64,000 nt of DNA from Rhodoferax bucti (GTDB lineage: Bacteria > Pseudomonadota > Gammaproteobacteria > Burkholderiales > Burkholderiaceae_C), in assembly GCF_005876985.1 (NCBI RefSeq), contig NZ_VAHD01000002.1:682001-746000 (forward strand), read 5' to 3'. Below, one piece after another: positions 36,430 through 45,007 of this stretch (the first letter of the stretch is position 1; every line of letters begins with the position of its first letter). Under the pieces are notes generated by a model. That model had not been told where the DNA came from. It did not search any database and worked only from the letters and a program-made list of their open reading frames with translations. The position numbers and the translations under genes are program-made.

Positions 36430-37614
36430 ATGCCAACAGAATCACCGCCTTCCTCTGACGCCTCCGTCGACACGTTGTCGCGCCGGGCGCGTTGGCGCAT
36501 GTATGGGTTGGCCTTCTGGCCCGCGCCGATTGCCATGGAGTCACGCGAACGTTGGCGCGCCGCCTTGGGCGCCGGGGTGGGGGTGGCCTTGGCGGCGGTC
36601 ATCAGCCACGGGCTGTTCGCAGGACAAGCCTCGGGCATCTGGCTGCTGGCCCCCTTGGGCGCGAGTGCGGTGCTGGTGTTTGCCGTGCCCCTGAGCCCGC
36701 TGGCCCAGCCGTGGGCGGTATTGGGCGGAAACGGGGTGTCTGCCTTGGTGGGTGTGTTGTGCGCGCGCTGGGTGGACAACCCGGTGCTGGCCGCCTCCTT
36801 GGCGGTACCGCTGGCTATTGTGCTGATGCTGTATTTGCGCTGCCTGCATCCACCGGGCGGTGCCATGGCCTTGTCTGCGGTGCTGGGGCATTGGGCGGAT
36901 GCGGGTGTGCCTTGGGCGCCGCTGCTGGCCAATGCGGCGCTCCTGATCGCTGCCGGGGTGCTTTACAACACGCTTACCGGCCGCGCATACCCTCAGCCGC
37001 ACCGGCCGCCAGCCTCCACCATTGATGCCCAGGGACGGTTCACCAAGGCGGACATGGATGCGGCACTGGCCCATTACCACCAGCTGCTGGACGTGAGCCG
37101 TGATGACCTCGAAACGCTGCTTGAGCAAGCGGAGTTGGCTGCTTACCGTCGCAAGCTGGGTGCTTTGCGGTGCGAGGATGTGATGTCGGCCAGCCCGGTG
37201 TCGGTGCAGTTCGGCACGCCGCTTCGCGAGGCGTGGTCCTTGTTGCAGATGCATCGTGTTAAAGCGCTGCCAGTGGTAGACCGCGCGCGGCGGATGGTGG
37301 GCATCATCACGGTGGCAGATTTCATGCGCCATGCAGGCTTGGCGGATGCGGACGGATTGGGGCAGCGCTTGCGCGCGTTCATCCGCGCTTCCGGCACCTT
37401 GAGCTCCGACAAGCCCGAGGTGGCCGGCCAGATCATGACGCGCACAGTGCGTGTGGCCAGCGCACACCGGCCGCTGATGGAGTTGGTTCCCCTGTTCTCG
37501 GAAGACGGGCACCACCACATTCCCATCATCGATGGCGAGTCGCGCCTGGTGGGCATCATCACCCAGTCCGACCTGGTGCGGGCGTTGTACCGTGCGGTGC
37601 GGGTCGAGGCCTGA
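36430..37614 (+). CDS. HPP family membrane protein with two CBS domains
   Basis: 394 residues. Residues about 35-180 form the HPP domain of four membrane helices with LLAPLGASAVLVFAVPLSPLAQPW and the CLHPPGGAMALSAVLG signature that names the family. Residues about 250-390 contain a CBS pair: CEDVMSASPVSVQ ... VVDRARRMVGIITVADF and IMTRTVRVAS ... IIDGESRLVGIITQSDLVRALY. HPP proteins have been linked to nitrite transport in cyanobacteria and plants; CBS pairs usually sense adenine nucleotides. The actual substrate here is unknown. Confidence 0.88.
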   Translation: MPTESPPSSDASVDTLSRRARWRMYGLAFWPAPIAMESRERWRAALGAGVGVALAAVISHGLFAGQASGIWLLAPLGASAVLVFAVPLSPLAQPWAVLGGNGVSALVGVLCARWVDNPVLAASLAVPLAIVLMLYLRCLHPPGGAMALSAVLGHWADAGVPWAPLLANAALLIAAGVLYNTLTGRAYPQPHRPPASTIDAQGRFTKADMDAALAHYHQLLDVSRDDLETLLEQAELAAYRRKLGALRCEDVMSASPVSVQFGTPLREAWSLLQMHRVKALPVVDRARRMVGIITVADFMRHAGLADADGLGQRLRAFIRASGTLSSDKPEVAGQIMTRTVRVASAHRPLMELVPLFSEDGHHHIPIIDGESRLVGIITQSDLVRALYRAVRVEA

Positions 37615-37637
37615 TTCGAGATCTGCTACTTGCGCGC

Positions 37638-37669
37638 AAAAAAAATGGCTCCCGGAGGAGCCATTTTTT
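37638..37669. terminator. Bidirectional terminator between HPP-CBS gene and efp
   Basis: A-tract, TGGCTCC, loop CGGA, GGAGCCA, T-tract; serves both converging genes. A second hairpin lies beside it at 37672-37689 (CAGACAC, loop CGCA, GTGTCTG) with no T-run. Confidence 0.88.
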
Positions 37670-37704
37670 GACAGACACCGCAGTGTCTGTGTGAAACGTG
37701 TGGG

Positions 37705-37748
37705 TTAGACGCGTTTGCGGCAACGCGGCTGGTCAGACGCGTTTACGG
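37705..37748 (-). repeat. Direct repeat of the efp 3' end
   Basis: Two 16-base units, 37705-37720 and 37733-37748, differ at two positions. On the minus strand each reads Arg-Lys-Arg-Val-stop; the second is the true end of efp, the first lies just past its stop codon. Confidence 0.75.
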
Positions 37749-38287
37749 TACTCGCCGGTGCGGGTGTCGATTTCAACGCGGTCGCCTTGGGCCACGAAGA
37801 TTGGCACGCCGATTTCAAAACCGGTGGCGATCTTGGCAGGCTTGAGCACCTTGCCGGAGGTATCACCCTTCACAGCAGGCTCAGTCCAGGTGATTTCACG
37901 TTCCACGCTGGTGGGCAGTTCGACGGAGATGGCTTTGCCTTCGTAGAACACCACTTCGGCGGTCATGCCGTCTTCCAGGTAGTTCAGGGAGTCGCCCATG
38001 TTTTCGGCTTCGACTTCGTACTGGTTGTAATCAGCGTCCATCCAGACATACAGGGGGTCAGCGAAGTAGGAGTAAGTGCAATCCTTCTTGTCCAGAATGA
38101 TCTGGTCCATCTTGTCGTCGGCCTTGAACACGACTTCGGTACCGAAGTTGGCGATCAGGCTCTTGAGCTTCATGCGCACGGTGGCAGAGTTGCGGCCGCC
38201 GCGGCTGTATTCGGTTTTCAGGACGACCATGGGGTCTTTGCCGTGCATGATCACGTTGCCGGCGCGGATTTCTTGTGCGATTTTCAT
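37733..38287 (-). CDS. efp: Elongation factor P
   Basis: 184 residues. Binds stalled ribosomes and speeds peptide-bond formation at polyproline stretches. Family pieces are [31 protein letters not shown] and [20 protein letters not shown]. The tip of domain I reads SRGGRNSA with arginine at position 32, not the lysine of E. coli; Arg32 is the residue rhamnosylated by EarP, whose gene is next on the same strand. ATG 38287 gives the standard N-terminus. The gene ends in RKRV-stop, and this tail is duplicated just downstream. Transcribed after earP, 118 bases apart. Confidence 0.97.
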   Translation of the reverse strand: MKIAQEIRAGNVIMHGKDPMVVLKTEYSRGGRNSATVRMKLKSLIANFGTEVVFKADDKMDQIILDKKDCTYSYFADPLYVWMDADYNQYEVEAENMGDSLNYLEDGMTAEVVFYEGKAISVELPTSVEREITWTEPAVKGDTSGKVLKPAKIATGFEIGVPIFVAQGDRVEIDTRTGEYRKRV

Positions 38288-38405
38288 AGGGTTGCGAGGA
38301 CGTTTGTCGCGTACAGCGACTGTAGGCCGCAGTCTGCGGCGGGGCATGATTTGCCCCCCTCAAACCTAGGCGGTTCAGGCGGCAAATTCAGCAAAGCCTC
38401 GCATT

Positions 38406-39611
38406 TTATCGCCTTTTCTGCACGAAGCCGATCAGCGTGCTCACCAAGTCGGGCTGTGCCCGCAGGCGTGTGCGCCAACTGTGCACCTGCGCTTGCCACG
38501 GCGCCAAGGGCAGCGCTGCCCAGCCGGAGCCCCCGGGCAGGGTGGCGGCCCCCAGAGCGCTTGTCGGCAGGCCGTTCCAGGCGGCATGCAACTGGCGCAC
38601 GGTGTTGTTTGCTCCCATGCAGTCCAGAAAGGCAGCCAGTTTGTCGGCGTGGGCACCATCGTCTTGCGGGTAGATGTGCCAAATAAAAGGTTTGCCGGCC
38701 CACAGCGCACGCACCAGGGAGTCTTCCCCGCGCACCAGGTTCAGGTCGCAGGCGTGGAGCAGGGCGTCAAAGTCGGGGTGACTCAGCGCGGGTAGGTGAT
38801 GCAGCCGCAGGGCGTCAGGGCGCAGGTGGGGACCTGCCTGCTCTCGGGCGGTGGGCAGTGCCGCCTCGATGGCCTGGGCTGCCCGACCTGGTGTGACCAG
38901 CAGCAGGGTAGGGGTGTCCGCTTGCATCCAGGCCGCCAGCGCGTTTGCCAACGCTGCAGGCTCGTAGCAAAACAGGCTGACCAGGCGCTCTCCCGCCCAG
39001 GGCACATGGTGCGCAGCCAACCATTCGGCGCGGGTGGCGTCACTCATGTCGGGCTGCTGGGGCAGCGCCGGTTCGCGCAGCAGGCCTCCTGTGCCCGTGG
39101 TGAAGCCGGGGTAATAAAAATGCTTGGTCCATCCCTTGGCAGGCCCCTGCATGACCGGGGAGGGTAGTGCGTGGCAGCGCTCTACATAGCCTTCGGCAGA
39201 CAGGTATTCCAGATTTACCCACACAGGTGTTTGAGGGCTATTTATGCCTCCAGCGCCCGTGGTGTGTGCGCGAGCAGCTATGAATTCAGTAGCAATGTCA
39301 CACCCAAAGCCCTCGATCCACACATCTGCCGGGGGTAGGTGCTGCAAAAAATCGGTGTTGCTGGCTTGGTTCCAGTCCAGCACGGTCACACCTGGCCACT
39401 GCTTGTCCCGTGCGCCGGGGGCCATCCAGGCCAGCGCGCTGCTGTCGTCCACCCACAGCCGCACGGTGTGTCCGCGGTGCGCGAGGTCGGCACACAGGCG
39501 CCAGCACACACCGATGTCGCCAAAGTTATCGATGACCCGGCAAAAAACATCCCACAGCATCGGCGACTGGCTGACATTTGCGGGGCTGGAAGTGACTTCA
39601 GGAAAAGGCAT
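38406..39611 (-). CDS. earP: EF-P arginine rhamnosyltransferase EarP
   Basis: 401-residue inverting GT-B glycosyltransferase that moves rhamnose from dTDP-rhamnose to Arg32 of EF-P. Signatures: DVFCRVIDNFGDIGVCWRL with the catalytic aspartate of NFGD near residue 30, PVWVNLEYLSAEGYVE, FYYPGFTTGTGGLLRE and the nucleotide-binding LVRGEDSLVRALWAGKPFIWHIYPQ (in part). ATG 39611 fits the family; open frame upstream is antisense to uvrC. Codons 107-121 are 44-bp repeat copy 7 (ATEFIAARAHTTGA), in the loop just before PVWVNLEYL. The protein is slightly longer than the usual 370-390. Divergent from uvrC. Confidence 0.95.
   Translation of the reverse strand: MPFPEVTSSPANVSQSPMLWDVFCRVIDNFGDIGVCWRLCADLAHRGHTVRLWVDDSSALAWMAPGARDKQWPGVTVLDWNQASNTDFLQHLPPADVWIEGFGCDIATEFIAARAHTTGAGGINSPQTPVWVNLEYLSAEGYVERCHALPSPVMQGPAKGWTKHFYYPGFTTGTGGLLREPALPQQPDMSDATRAEWLAAHHVPWAGERLVSLFCYEPAALANALAAWMQADTPTLLLVTPGRAAQAIEAALPTAREQAGPHLRPDALRLHHLPALSHPDFDALLHACDLNLVRGEDSLVRALWAGKPFIWHIYPQDDGAHADKLAAFLDCMGANNTVRQLHAAWNGLPTSALGAATLPGGSGWAALPLAPWQAQVHSWRTRLRAQPDLVSTLIGFVQKRR
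39250..39293 (-). repeat. 44-bp dispersed repeat, copy 7 (inside earP)
   Basis: Minus-strand blocks GCTAC, ATAGCTGCT, CGCGCA and GGCGCTGG at family spacing. It is in the same orientation as earP and reads A-T-E-F-I-A-A-R-A-H-T-T-G-A. Confidence 0.85.
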
Positions 39612-39659
39612 GCGCCCGATTGTGCACAAGGGGGCGGCGTGGCCCGACAATAGCGCCCC

Positions 39660-41630
39660 ATGAGTGATACCCATCCTGAAGAGTTGCTGCGAGACGTGGC
39701 GGCACTCCCGTCTTTGCCTGGCGTGTACCGGTATTTCGATGCCGATGGGCAGGTGCTGTATGTGGGCAAGGCCATCAGCTTGAAAAAGCGGGTCAGCAGC
39801 TATTTCCAGAAAAACCATGGTGGCACCCGTATCGGCCATATGGTGAGCAAGATCGCTCGCATGGAGACCACAGTGGTCCGCTCCGAGGCCGAGGCGCTGC
39901 TGCTGGAAAACAACCTCATCAAGACGCTGAACCCCAAATACAACATATTGTTTCGGGACGACAAGAGCTATCCGTATCTGAAGATGACCGGCACCCCGCC
40001 GGTGCCCAAGAATATGGCGCCTGCTGAACCCGGTGCGCCTGCACGCGCGCCGCAGCCGGTGGAGTTTGCCCGGGTGTCGTATTACCGCGGTGCGGTGGAA
40101 AAAAAGCACCGCTACTTCGGCCCCTACCCGAGTGCTTGGGCGGTGAAAGAGGCCATTTTGCTGATGCAAAAGGTGTTCCGCTTGCGTACCTGTGAGGATT
40201 CGATTTTTGCCAACCGCACCCGGCCGTGTTTGCTGTACCAGATCAAGCGCTGCTCGGGCCCTTGTGTGGGGCACATCCAGCCGCTGGACTATGCGCAAGA
40301 TGTTGCGAATGCCGAGCGCTTTCTGCGGGGCGAGGCCCAGGACGTGATGCGGGGGCTGGAGTCCCGCATGATGGCACACGCCGAAAAGCTGGAGTTTGAG
40401 AAGGCTGCCGAGTTGCGCAACCAGGTTGCGGCCTTATCCAACGTGCTGCATCAGCAGTCGGTGGACAATGTGTCGGACCGGGATGTGGATATCCTCGCCG
40501 TCAAGGTGCAAGGCGGCAAGGCCTGCGTGAATCTGGCCATGGTGCGTGGCGGTCGCCATTTGGGCGATCGGCCGTACTTTCCGGTGCATGTGGAAGATGC
40601 CTCTGCCATGGATGCTGCGGAGGAGGGCGCCGCGAGCGCGTCGGTCGAGGTGCAGGTGCTGGAAGCTTTTATCGCGCAGCACTACATCCAGGTGCCCATG
40701 CCCTCGGTGCTGGTGGTGAGCGACCCGGTTGGCAAAGGCCTGCTCCAAGCGTTGTCAGAGCAGACCGGCGTCAAGGCGACGGCGGTGCACCAGCCGCGCG
40801 AGCAGCGCCGGGCCTGGTTGGAGATGGCCCAAACCAATGCTGGCCTGCAGCTCGCACGCCTGCTGGCCGAAGAGGGGTCGCAGCAGGCCCGTACCCGCGC
40901 GCTGGCCGATGCGCTGGATCTGGCGCTCGACAATCTGGACGATTTGCGTATTGAGTGTTTCGATATTTCTCACACAGCAGGGGAGGCGACGCAGGCCTCG
41001 TGCGTGGTATTCCAAAACCACAAGATGCAAAACGCCGAGTACCGGCGCTTCAACATCGATGGCATTACCGGCGGGGACGATTACGCGGCCATGCGCCAGG
41101 TGCTCACGCGCCGCTACAGCAAGATGGCGGAGGCAATCCGGGAGGCCAAGCACAGTGGTACCGCCCTGAGCGGCAATGCGCGCTTGCCGGACTTGGTGCT
41201 CGTGGACGGCGGTAAAGGCCAGGTGTCCATGGCCAAAGAGGTGTTTGAAAGCCTGGGGCTGGACCTGTCGCTGATCGTGGGTGTTGAAAAAGGCGAAGGC
41301 CGCAAGGTTGGGCTGGAGGAGCTGGTGTTTGCCGATGGGCGCGACAAGGTCTATTTGGGTGCAGACTCGGCGGCCTTGATGCTGGTGGCCCAGATTCGCG
41401 ATGAAGCGCACCGCTTCGCCATCACCGGTATGCGTGCCGCCCGTGCCAAGGTGCGCACCGGCGGTAGCAAGCTGGAGGAGATTCCGGGCATTGGCCCCAA
41501 GCGGCGCGCCAGGCTGTTGCAGCGTTTTGGTGGCGTGCGGGGGGTGGAGCAGGCCAGTGCGCAGGACATCGCTTCGGTTGAAGGTATTTCGCGCGAGCTG
41601 GCCGAGGAAATCTACCGGGCCCTGCACTAA
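39660..41630 (+). CDS. uvrC: Excinuclease ABC subunit C
   Basis: 656 residues. Makes both incisions in nucleotide excision repair. The N-terminal GIY-YIG nuclease ([20 protein letters not shown]) covers residues 15-95, the UVR/UvrB-binding motif is near residue 240 ([17 protein letters not shown]), the RNase H-like endonuclease half spans about 390-560 ([28 protein letters not shown]), and the helix-hairpin-helix pair ends the protein ([18 protein letters not shown]). A non-conserved insertion of about 20 residues lies near 120-135 ([16 protein letters not shown]). Followed 20 bases later by pgsA, a common pairing. Confidence 0.96.
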   Translation: MSDTHPEELLRDVAALPSLPGVYRYFDADGQVLYVGKAISLKKRVSSYFQKNHGGTRIGHMVSKIARMETTVVRSEAEALLLENNLIKTLNPKYNILFRDDKSYPYLKMTGTPPVPKNMAPAEPGAPARAPQPVEFARVSYYRGAVEKKHRYFGPYPSAWAVKEAILLMQKVFRLRTCEDSIFANRTRPCLLYQIKRCSGPCVGHIQPLDYAQDVANAERFLRGEAQDVMRGLESRMMAHAEKLEFEKAAELRNQVAALSNVLHQQSVDNVSDRDVDILAVKVQGGKACVNLAMVRGGRHLGDRPYFPVHVEDASAMDAAEEGAASASVEVQVLEAFIAQHYIQVPMPSVLVVSDPVGKGLLQALSEQTGVKATAVHQPREQRRAWLEMAQTNAGLQLARLLAEEGSQQARTRALADALDLALDNLDDLRIECFDISHTAGEATQASCVVFQNHKMQNAEYRRFNIDGITGGDDYAAMRQVLTRRYSKMAEAIREAKHSGTALSGNARLPDLVLVDGGKGQVSMAKEVFESLGLDLSLIVGVEKGEGRKVGLEELVFADGRDKVYLGADSAALMLVAQIRDEAHRFAITGMRAARAKVRTGGSKLEEIPGIGPKRRARLLQRFGGVRGVEQASAQDIASVEGISRELAEEIYRALH

Positions 41631-41650
41631 GCCGTGCCACAATCCTGACC

Positions 41651-42226
41651 ATGTTTACCACCATCCCCACCATCATGACCTGGGCGCGAATTTTCGCGAT
41701 TCCCCTCATCGTGGGCGTGTTCTATCTGCCCGATAGCATGGCCAGCGCTTATGAACGGAACCTGGTGGCCACCGTCATGTTTGTGTTGTTTGCACTGACC
41801 GATTGGCTGGATGGCTACTTGGCGCGCAAACTGAACCAGACCTCGTCATTCGGTGCGTTTCTCGACCCCGTTGCGGACAAGTTTTTGGTGTGCGCGTGTG
41901 TGCTGGTACTGGTGCATCTGCAGCGTGCCGATGTATTCGTGGCACTCATCATTATTGGCCGCGAAATTGCCATCTCCGCCTTGCGGGAGTGGATGGCCCA
42001 GATCGGTGCCAGCAAGAGTGTGGCCGTCCATATGATCGGCAAGCTCAAAACGTTGGTGCAGATGGTGGCGATTCCCTTTCTGCTGTTCAACGGCACGCTG
42101 TTCGGCTTGATCGATACCCACGCTTGGGGTGTCTGGTTGATCTGGATGGCGGCGGTGCTGACGGTGTGGTCTATGGTCTACTACCTGCAAAAGGCGCTCC
42201 CAGAAATCCGGGCCAAAGCGAGGTAG
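41651..42226 (+). CDS. pgsA: CDP-diacylglycerol-glycerol-3-phosphate 3-phosphatidyltransferase
   Basis: 191-residue inner-membrane enzyme that makes phosphatidylglycerol phosphate, committing lipid to phosphatidylglycerol and cardiolipin. The CDP-alcohol phosphatidyltransferase motif is complete near residues 58-82: DWLDGYLAR ... GAFLDPVADK, with all four aspartates. About five membrane segments. It directly follows uvrC and is likely in the same transcript. Confidence 0.95.
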   Translation: MFTTIPTIMTWARIFAIPLIVGVFYLPDSMASAYERNLVATVMFVLFALTDWLDGYLARKLNQTSSFGAFLDPVADKFLVCACVLVLVHLQRADVFVALIIIGREIAISALREWMAQIGASKSVAVHMIGKLKTLVQMVAIPFLLFNGTLFGLIDTHAWGVWLIWMAAVLTVWSMVYYLQKALPEIRAKAR

Positions 42227-42483
42227 AAGTGCGCGATGAGCGCGCCTGAGGACCTTGTTGCATCTGCTTGCAAATGCACGAAACGCGGATGAAAGAAAAA
42301 AACAGCAAGTGCAAGGGAACTCTCAGGTTTTACGTCTAGAATTCGCCTCCGCACCGCTTCAAAAGCGGGTGCCATATACCGGTACCGTTTGTTGCAGAAA
42401 GCGCCAAGCGCCTGCCAAACCGGGTGCCGCACCAGAAATTTGAAGAGACATTGTTCAACTCCGCTTCCGACTAAGGGGTCTTT

Positions 42484-42756
42484 GTGAATAAAACAGAATT
42501 GATCGAGCACATCGCCAAGCACGCTGACATTTCCAAGGCAGCTGCAACTCGCGCGCTGGAGTCCACCATCGGCGCAGTCAAGACCACCCTGAAAAAGGGC
42601 GGTACAGTTTCCCTCGTGGGTTTTGGTACATTTGCAGTTGGTAAGCGCGCTGCTCGCACAGGTCGCAATCCACGTACCGGCGCTGCGATTAAAATCAAGG
42701 CAGCCAAGGTGCCAAAATTCCGTCCAGGTAAAGCATTGAAAGATGCCCTGAACTGA
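42484..42756 (+). CDS. HU family DNA-binding protein
   Basis: 90-residue nucleoid protein. The beta-arm signature reads [21 protein letters not shown] with the intercalating proline in NPRTG; the N-terminal helix-turn is [18 protein letters not shown]. The start is a GTG at 42484. It sits between pgsA and tRNA-Val/ppiD, the usual place for hupB in betaproteobacteria. The 257 bases before it hold no gene; a TAGAAT at 42337-42342 could be a -10 element but lacks a good -35. Confidence 0.94.
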   Translation: MNKTELIEHIAKHADISKAAATRALESTIGAVKTTLKKGGTVSLVGFGTFAVGKRAARTGRNPRTGAAIKIKAAKVPKFRPGKALKDALN

Positions 42757-42771
42757 AATCCGGTTTTCGGG

Positions 42772-42847
42772 GGGTGATTAGCTCAGTTGGTAGAGCGGCG
42801 CCCTTACAAGGCGTAGGTCGGCGGTTCGAGCCCGTCATCACCCACCA
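42772..42847 (+). tRNA. tRNA-Val, anticodon TAC
   Basis: 76 bases with encoded CCA. Acceptor GGGTGAT pairs with ATCACCC; D-arm GCTC/GAGC; anticodon stem GCGCC/GGCGT with loop CTTACAA (anticodon TAC, reads GTA/GTG codons); T-arm GGCGG with TTCGAGC. Lies between the HU gene and ppiD. Confidence 0.97.
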
Positions 42848-42911
42848 CCCCCACCCAGCAAAGGCGAACAAATTGTTCGCCTTTTTTGTTGTTCACATGG
42901 AGAGTTAGCGC

Positions 42912-44834
42912 ATGTTTGATTTTGTTCGCAAGCACAGCAAGGTGATTGCAGGCCCCCTGTTCTTGTTGATCATCCTGGCTTTCATCCTGGTAGGTGTGGA
43001 CGGCTATAAAAACATGGCGGCCAAGGGGGCAACGGTGGCCACCATTGGCAATACAAAAATCACCCAGGAAGAATGGGATTTCGCCCATAAAAACGAAGTG
43101 GATCGCCTGCGCACCTCGGTGCCCAATCTGGATCCCAAGTTGTTGGAATCTGACGAGGCACGCTACACCACGCTGGAGCGGCTGGTGCGCGAAAAGGTGA
43201 TGGCAGAGGCTGTGCAAAGTGCCCACATGACCACCAGCAATGCACGTCTGGCCCGTGAGTTGCAACAAAACCCGACGATTGCCAGTTTGCGCAAGCCGGA
43301 CGGCACACTGGATATGGAACGCTATCGCCAGTTGGCGGCCAGTCAGGGGCTGACGCCCGAGGGGTTTGAGGCCCGTGTCCGCCGCGATCTGTCCTTGATG
43401 CAAGTGGAGTCTGCGGTCACTTCTACGGCGTTTTCACCCAAAGCCTTGTCCGACTTGGCGCTAAATGCATTTTTTGAACGCCGCGAAGTGCAGGTTTTGC
43501 GTTTCAGCCCTGCAGACTACGCCGCAAAAATCAACCCCTCGGATGCCGACATCGAGGCGTATTTCCAAGCCAACACGGCATTGTTTCAGTCCACCGAAAC
43601 TGCGAATGTGGAGTACGTGGTGTTGGATTTAGACGCTGTCAAAAAGACGGTGACCGTGAGCGAAGCAGACTTGAAGTCCTACTTTGAGCAGAATGCCAAT
43701 CGCCTGAGCGCCAAGGAAGAGCGTCGCGCCAGCCATATTTTGATCAATGCGCCCAAGGATATGCCGGCCGCGGACCGCGCCAAGGCCAAAGAGCGTGCGC
43801 AAGCGCTGTTGAGCCAAGTGCGTAAAGCGCCGGAGTCGTTTGCTGAACTTGCCAAGAAAAACTCCCAGGATGCAGGCTCTGCGCCCCGCGGTGGTGACCT
43901 GGACTTCTTCGGTCGTGGTGCCATGGTCAAGCCTTTTGAAGAGGCTGCATTCGCCATGAAAAAGGGTGATATCAGTGAAGTGGTGGAGTCGGATTTCGGT
44001 TTCCACATCATCAAGCTGGTAGATATCAAAGGAGCCAAGCAACCCAGCTTCGAGGAAGCCCGTGCCAGTTTGGAACCTGAGTTGCGTACGCAATTGGCCC
44101 AGCGCAAATACGCCGAAATTGCAGAATCGTTCACCAACGGGGTGTACGAACAGTCTGACAGCCTGAAGCCTGTGGCAGATCGCCTGAAGCTGGAAGTGAA
44201 GACCGCTGCCAACGTGCAACGCCAGCCTCTGCCTGGCGCAACGGGACCTCTGGCGAATGCCAAATTGCTGGAAGCAATTTTCAATGCGGACTCTCTGGAG
44301 AAAAAACGCAACACAGAGGCGCTGGAACTGGGTGCAAACCAACTGGTGTCTGCCCGTGTGGTGTCTTACAGCCCTGCACGTTCTTTGGCTTTGAATGAAG
44401 TCAAGGCGCAAGTGCGTGAGCGCCTGGTAGCCAGCCGTGCATTGGAGCAGGCCAAAAAAGAAGGTGCTGACAAGCTTGCTGCGTTGCAAACAAACCCCGG
44501 CGCTGTCACTTTTCCAGCGGCTCTCACCATCTCGCGAGATGCCGCACAAGGTTTGCCCGGTGCGGTGATTGATGCCGCTCTGAAAGCGAATGCGGCCAAA
44601 TTGCCTGCCTTTGTAGGCACGGATGTCGCAGGCCAGGGTTACGCTGTTGTGCGGGTGAACAAGGTTCTGCCGCGCAATGCGGTGGAAGAGGCAAAGGGCA
44701 AGCAGGAGCAAGCCCAATTCGCCCAATGGGTTGCCGCTGCGGAGAGCAGTGCCTACTACGAAAGTTTGAAGCAGCGCTTCAAGGTGCAAATCAAGGTTCC
44801 GGCTCCGGGTGCTGCCAAAACGGCAACGAATTGA
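42912..44834 (+). CDS. ppiD: Periplasmic chaperone / peptidyl-prolyl isomerase PpiD
   Basis: 640 residues. One N-terminal membrane anchor (about 13-33) holds the protein at the periplasmic face near SecYEG. A SurA-like N-terminal chaperone region (about 35-250) follows, with a parvulin domain at about 270-375: RASHILINAPKDMPAADRA (in part), FAELAKKNSQDAGSAPRGGDL and FGFHIIKLVDI. A long C-terminal helical part follows. The length is typical. It lies downstream of tRNA-Val in a conserved hupB-tRNA-ppiD order. Confidence 0.93.
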   Translation: MFDFVRKHSKVIAGPLFLLIILAFILVGVDGYKNMAAKGATVATIGNTKITQEEWDFAHKNEVDRLRTSVPNLDPKLLESDEARYTTLERLVREKVMAEAVQSAHMTTSNARLARELQQNPTIASLRKPDGTLDMERYRQLAASQGLTPEGFEARVRRDLSLMQVESAVTSTAFSPKALSDLALNAFFERREVQVLRFSPADYAAKINPSDADIEAYFQANTALFQSTETANVEYVVLDLDAVKKTVTVSEADLKSYFEQNANRLSAKEERRASHILINAPKDMPAADRAKAKERAQALLSQVRKAPESFAELAKKNSQDAGSAPRGGDLDFFGRGAMVKPFEEAAFAMKKGDISEVVESDFGFHIIKLVDIKGAKQPSFEEARASLEPELRTQLAQRKYAEIAESFTNGVYEQSDSLKPVADRLKLEVKTAANVQRQPLPGATGPLANAKLLEAIFNADSLEKKRNTEALELGANQLVSARVVSYSPARSLALNEVKAQVRERLVASRALEQAKKEGADKLAALQTNPGAVTFPAALTISRDAAQGLPGAVIDAALKANAAKLPAFVGTDVAGQGYAVVRVNKVLPRNAVEEAKGKQEQAQFAQWVAAAESSAYYESLKQRFKVQIKVPAPGAAKTATN

Positions 44835-44857
44835 CCGAAAAGCTTTGAATTTCAGGT

Positions 44858-44863
44858 TATAAT
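44858..44863 (+). promoter_or_regulatory. Probable -10 element of the tRNA-His promoter
   Basis: Perfect TATAAT 11 bases before the mature tRNA 5' end. The only -35-like hexamer nearby is TTGACC at 44831-44836, with a 21-base spacer, longer than the usual 17, so the promoter assignment rests mainly on the -10. Confidence 0.4.
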
Positions 44864-44873
44864 TTTTGTCTAC

Positions 44874-44950
44874 GGTGGCTGTAGCTCAGTTGGTAGAGTC
44901 CAGGATTGTGATTCCTGTTGTCGTGGGTTCGAGCCCCATCAGCCACCCCA
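44874..44950 (+). tRNA. tRNA-His, anticodon GTG
   Basis: 77 bases including the encoded extra 5' G (G-1 at 44874) that pairs with discriminator C73, and encoded CCA. Acceptor GTGGCTG-side pairs with CAGCCAC; anticodon loop holds GTG within GGATTGTGATTCC; T-arm GTGGG with TTCGAGC. Confidence 0.97.
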
Positions 44951-44956
44951 AGATAT

Positions 44957-44984
44957 AAAAAGCCCGCGCAAGCGGGCTTTTTTT
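44957..44984 (+). terminator. Rho-independent terminator of tRNA-His
   Basis: Stem AAAAAGCCCGC / GCGGGCTTTTT, loop GCAA, seven T. It can also terminate the converging quinone reductase gene on the minus strand. Confidence 0.9.
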
Positions 44985-45007
44985 CGTCTGTGCTTTTGCA
45001 GTGGTCT

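Noticed and set aside
37672-37689. Second hairpin (CAGACAC/GTGTCTG) as an independent terminator
   Set aside because: It has no T-run on either strand; it may only assist the adjacent terminator.
39612-40379. Upstream extension of earP opposite uvrC
   Set aside because: EarP homology begins at the ATG at 39611; the extra sequence is antisense to the uvrC GIY-YIG domain.
42337-42342. TAGAAT as -10 of the HU gene promoter
   Set aside because: No convincing -35 at 16-18 bases; similar hexamers occur at 2032 and 6571. Not reported as a promoter feature.
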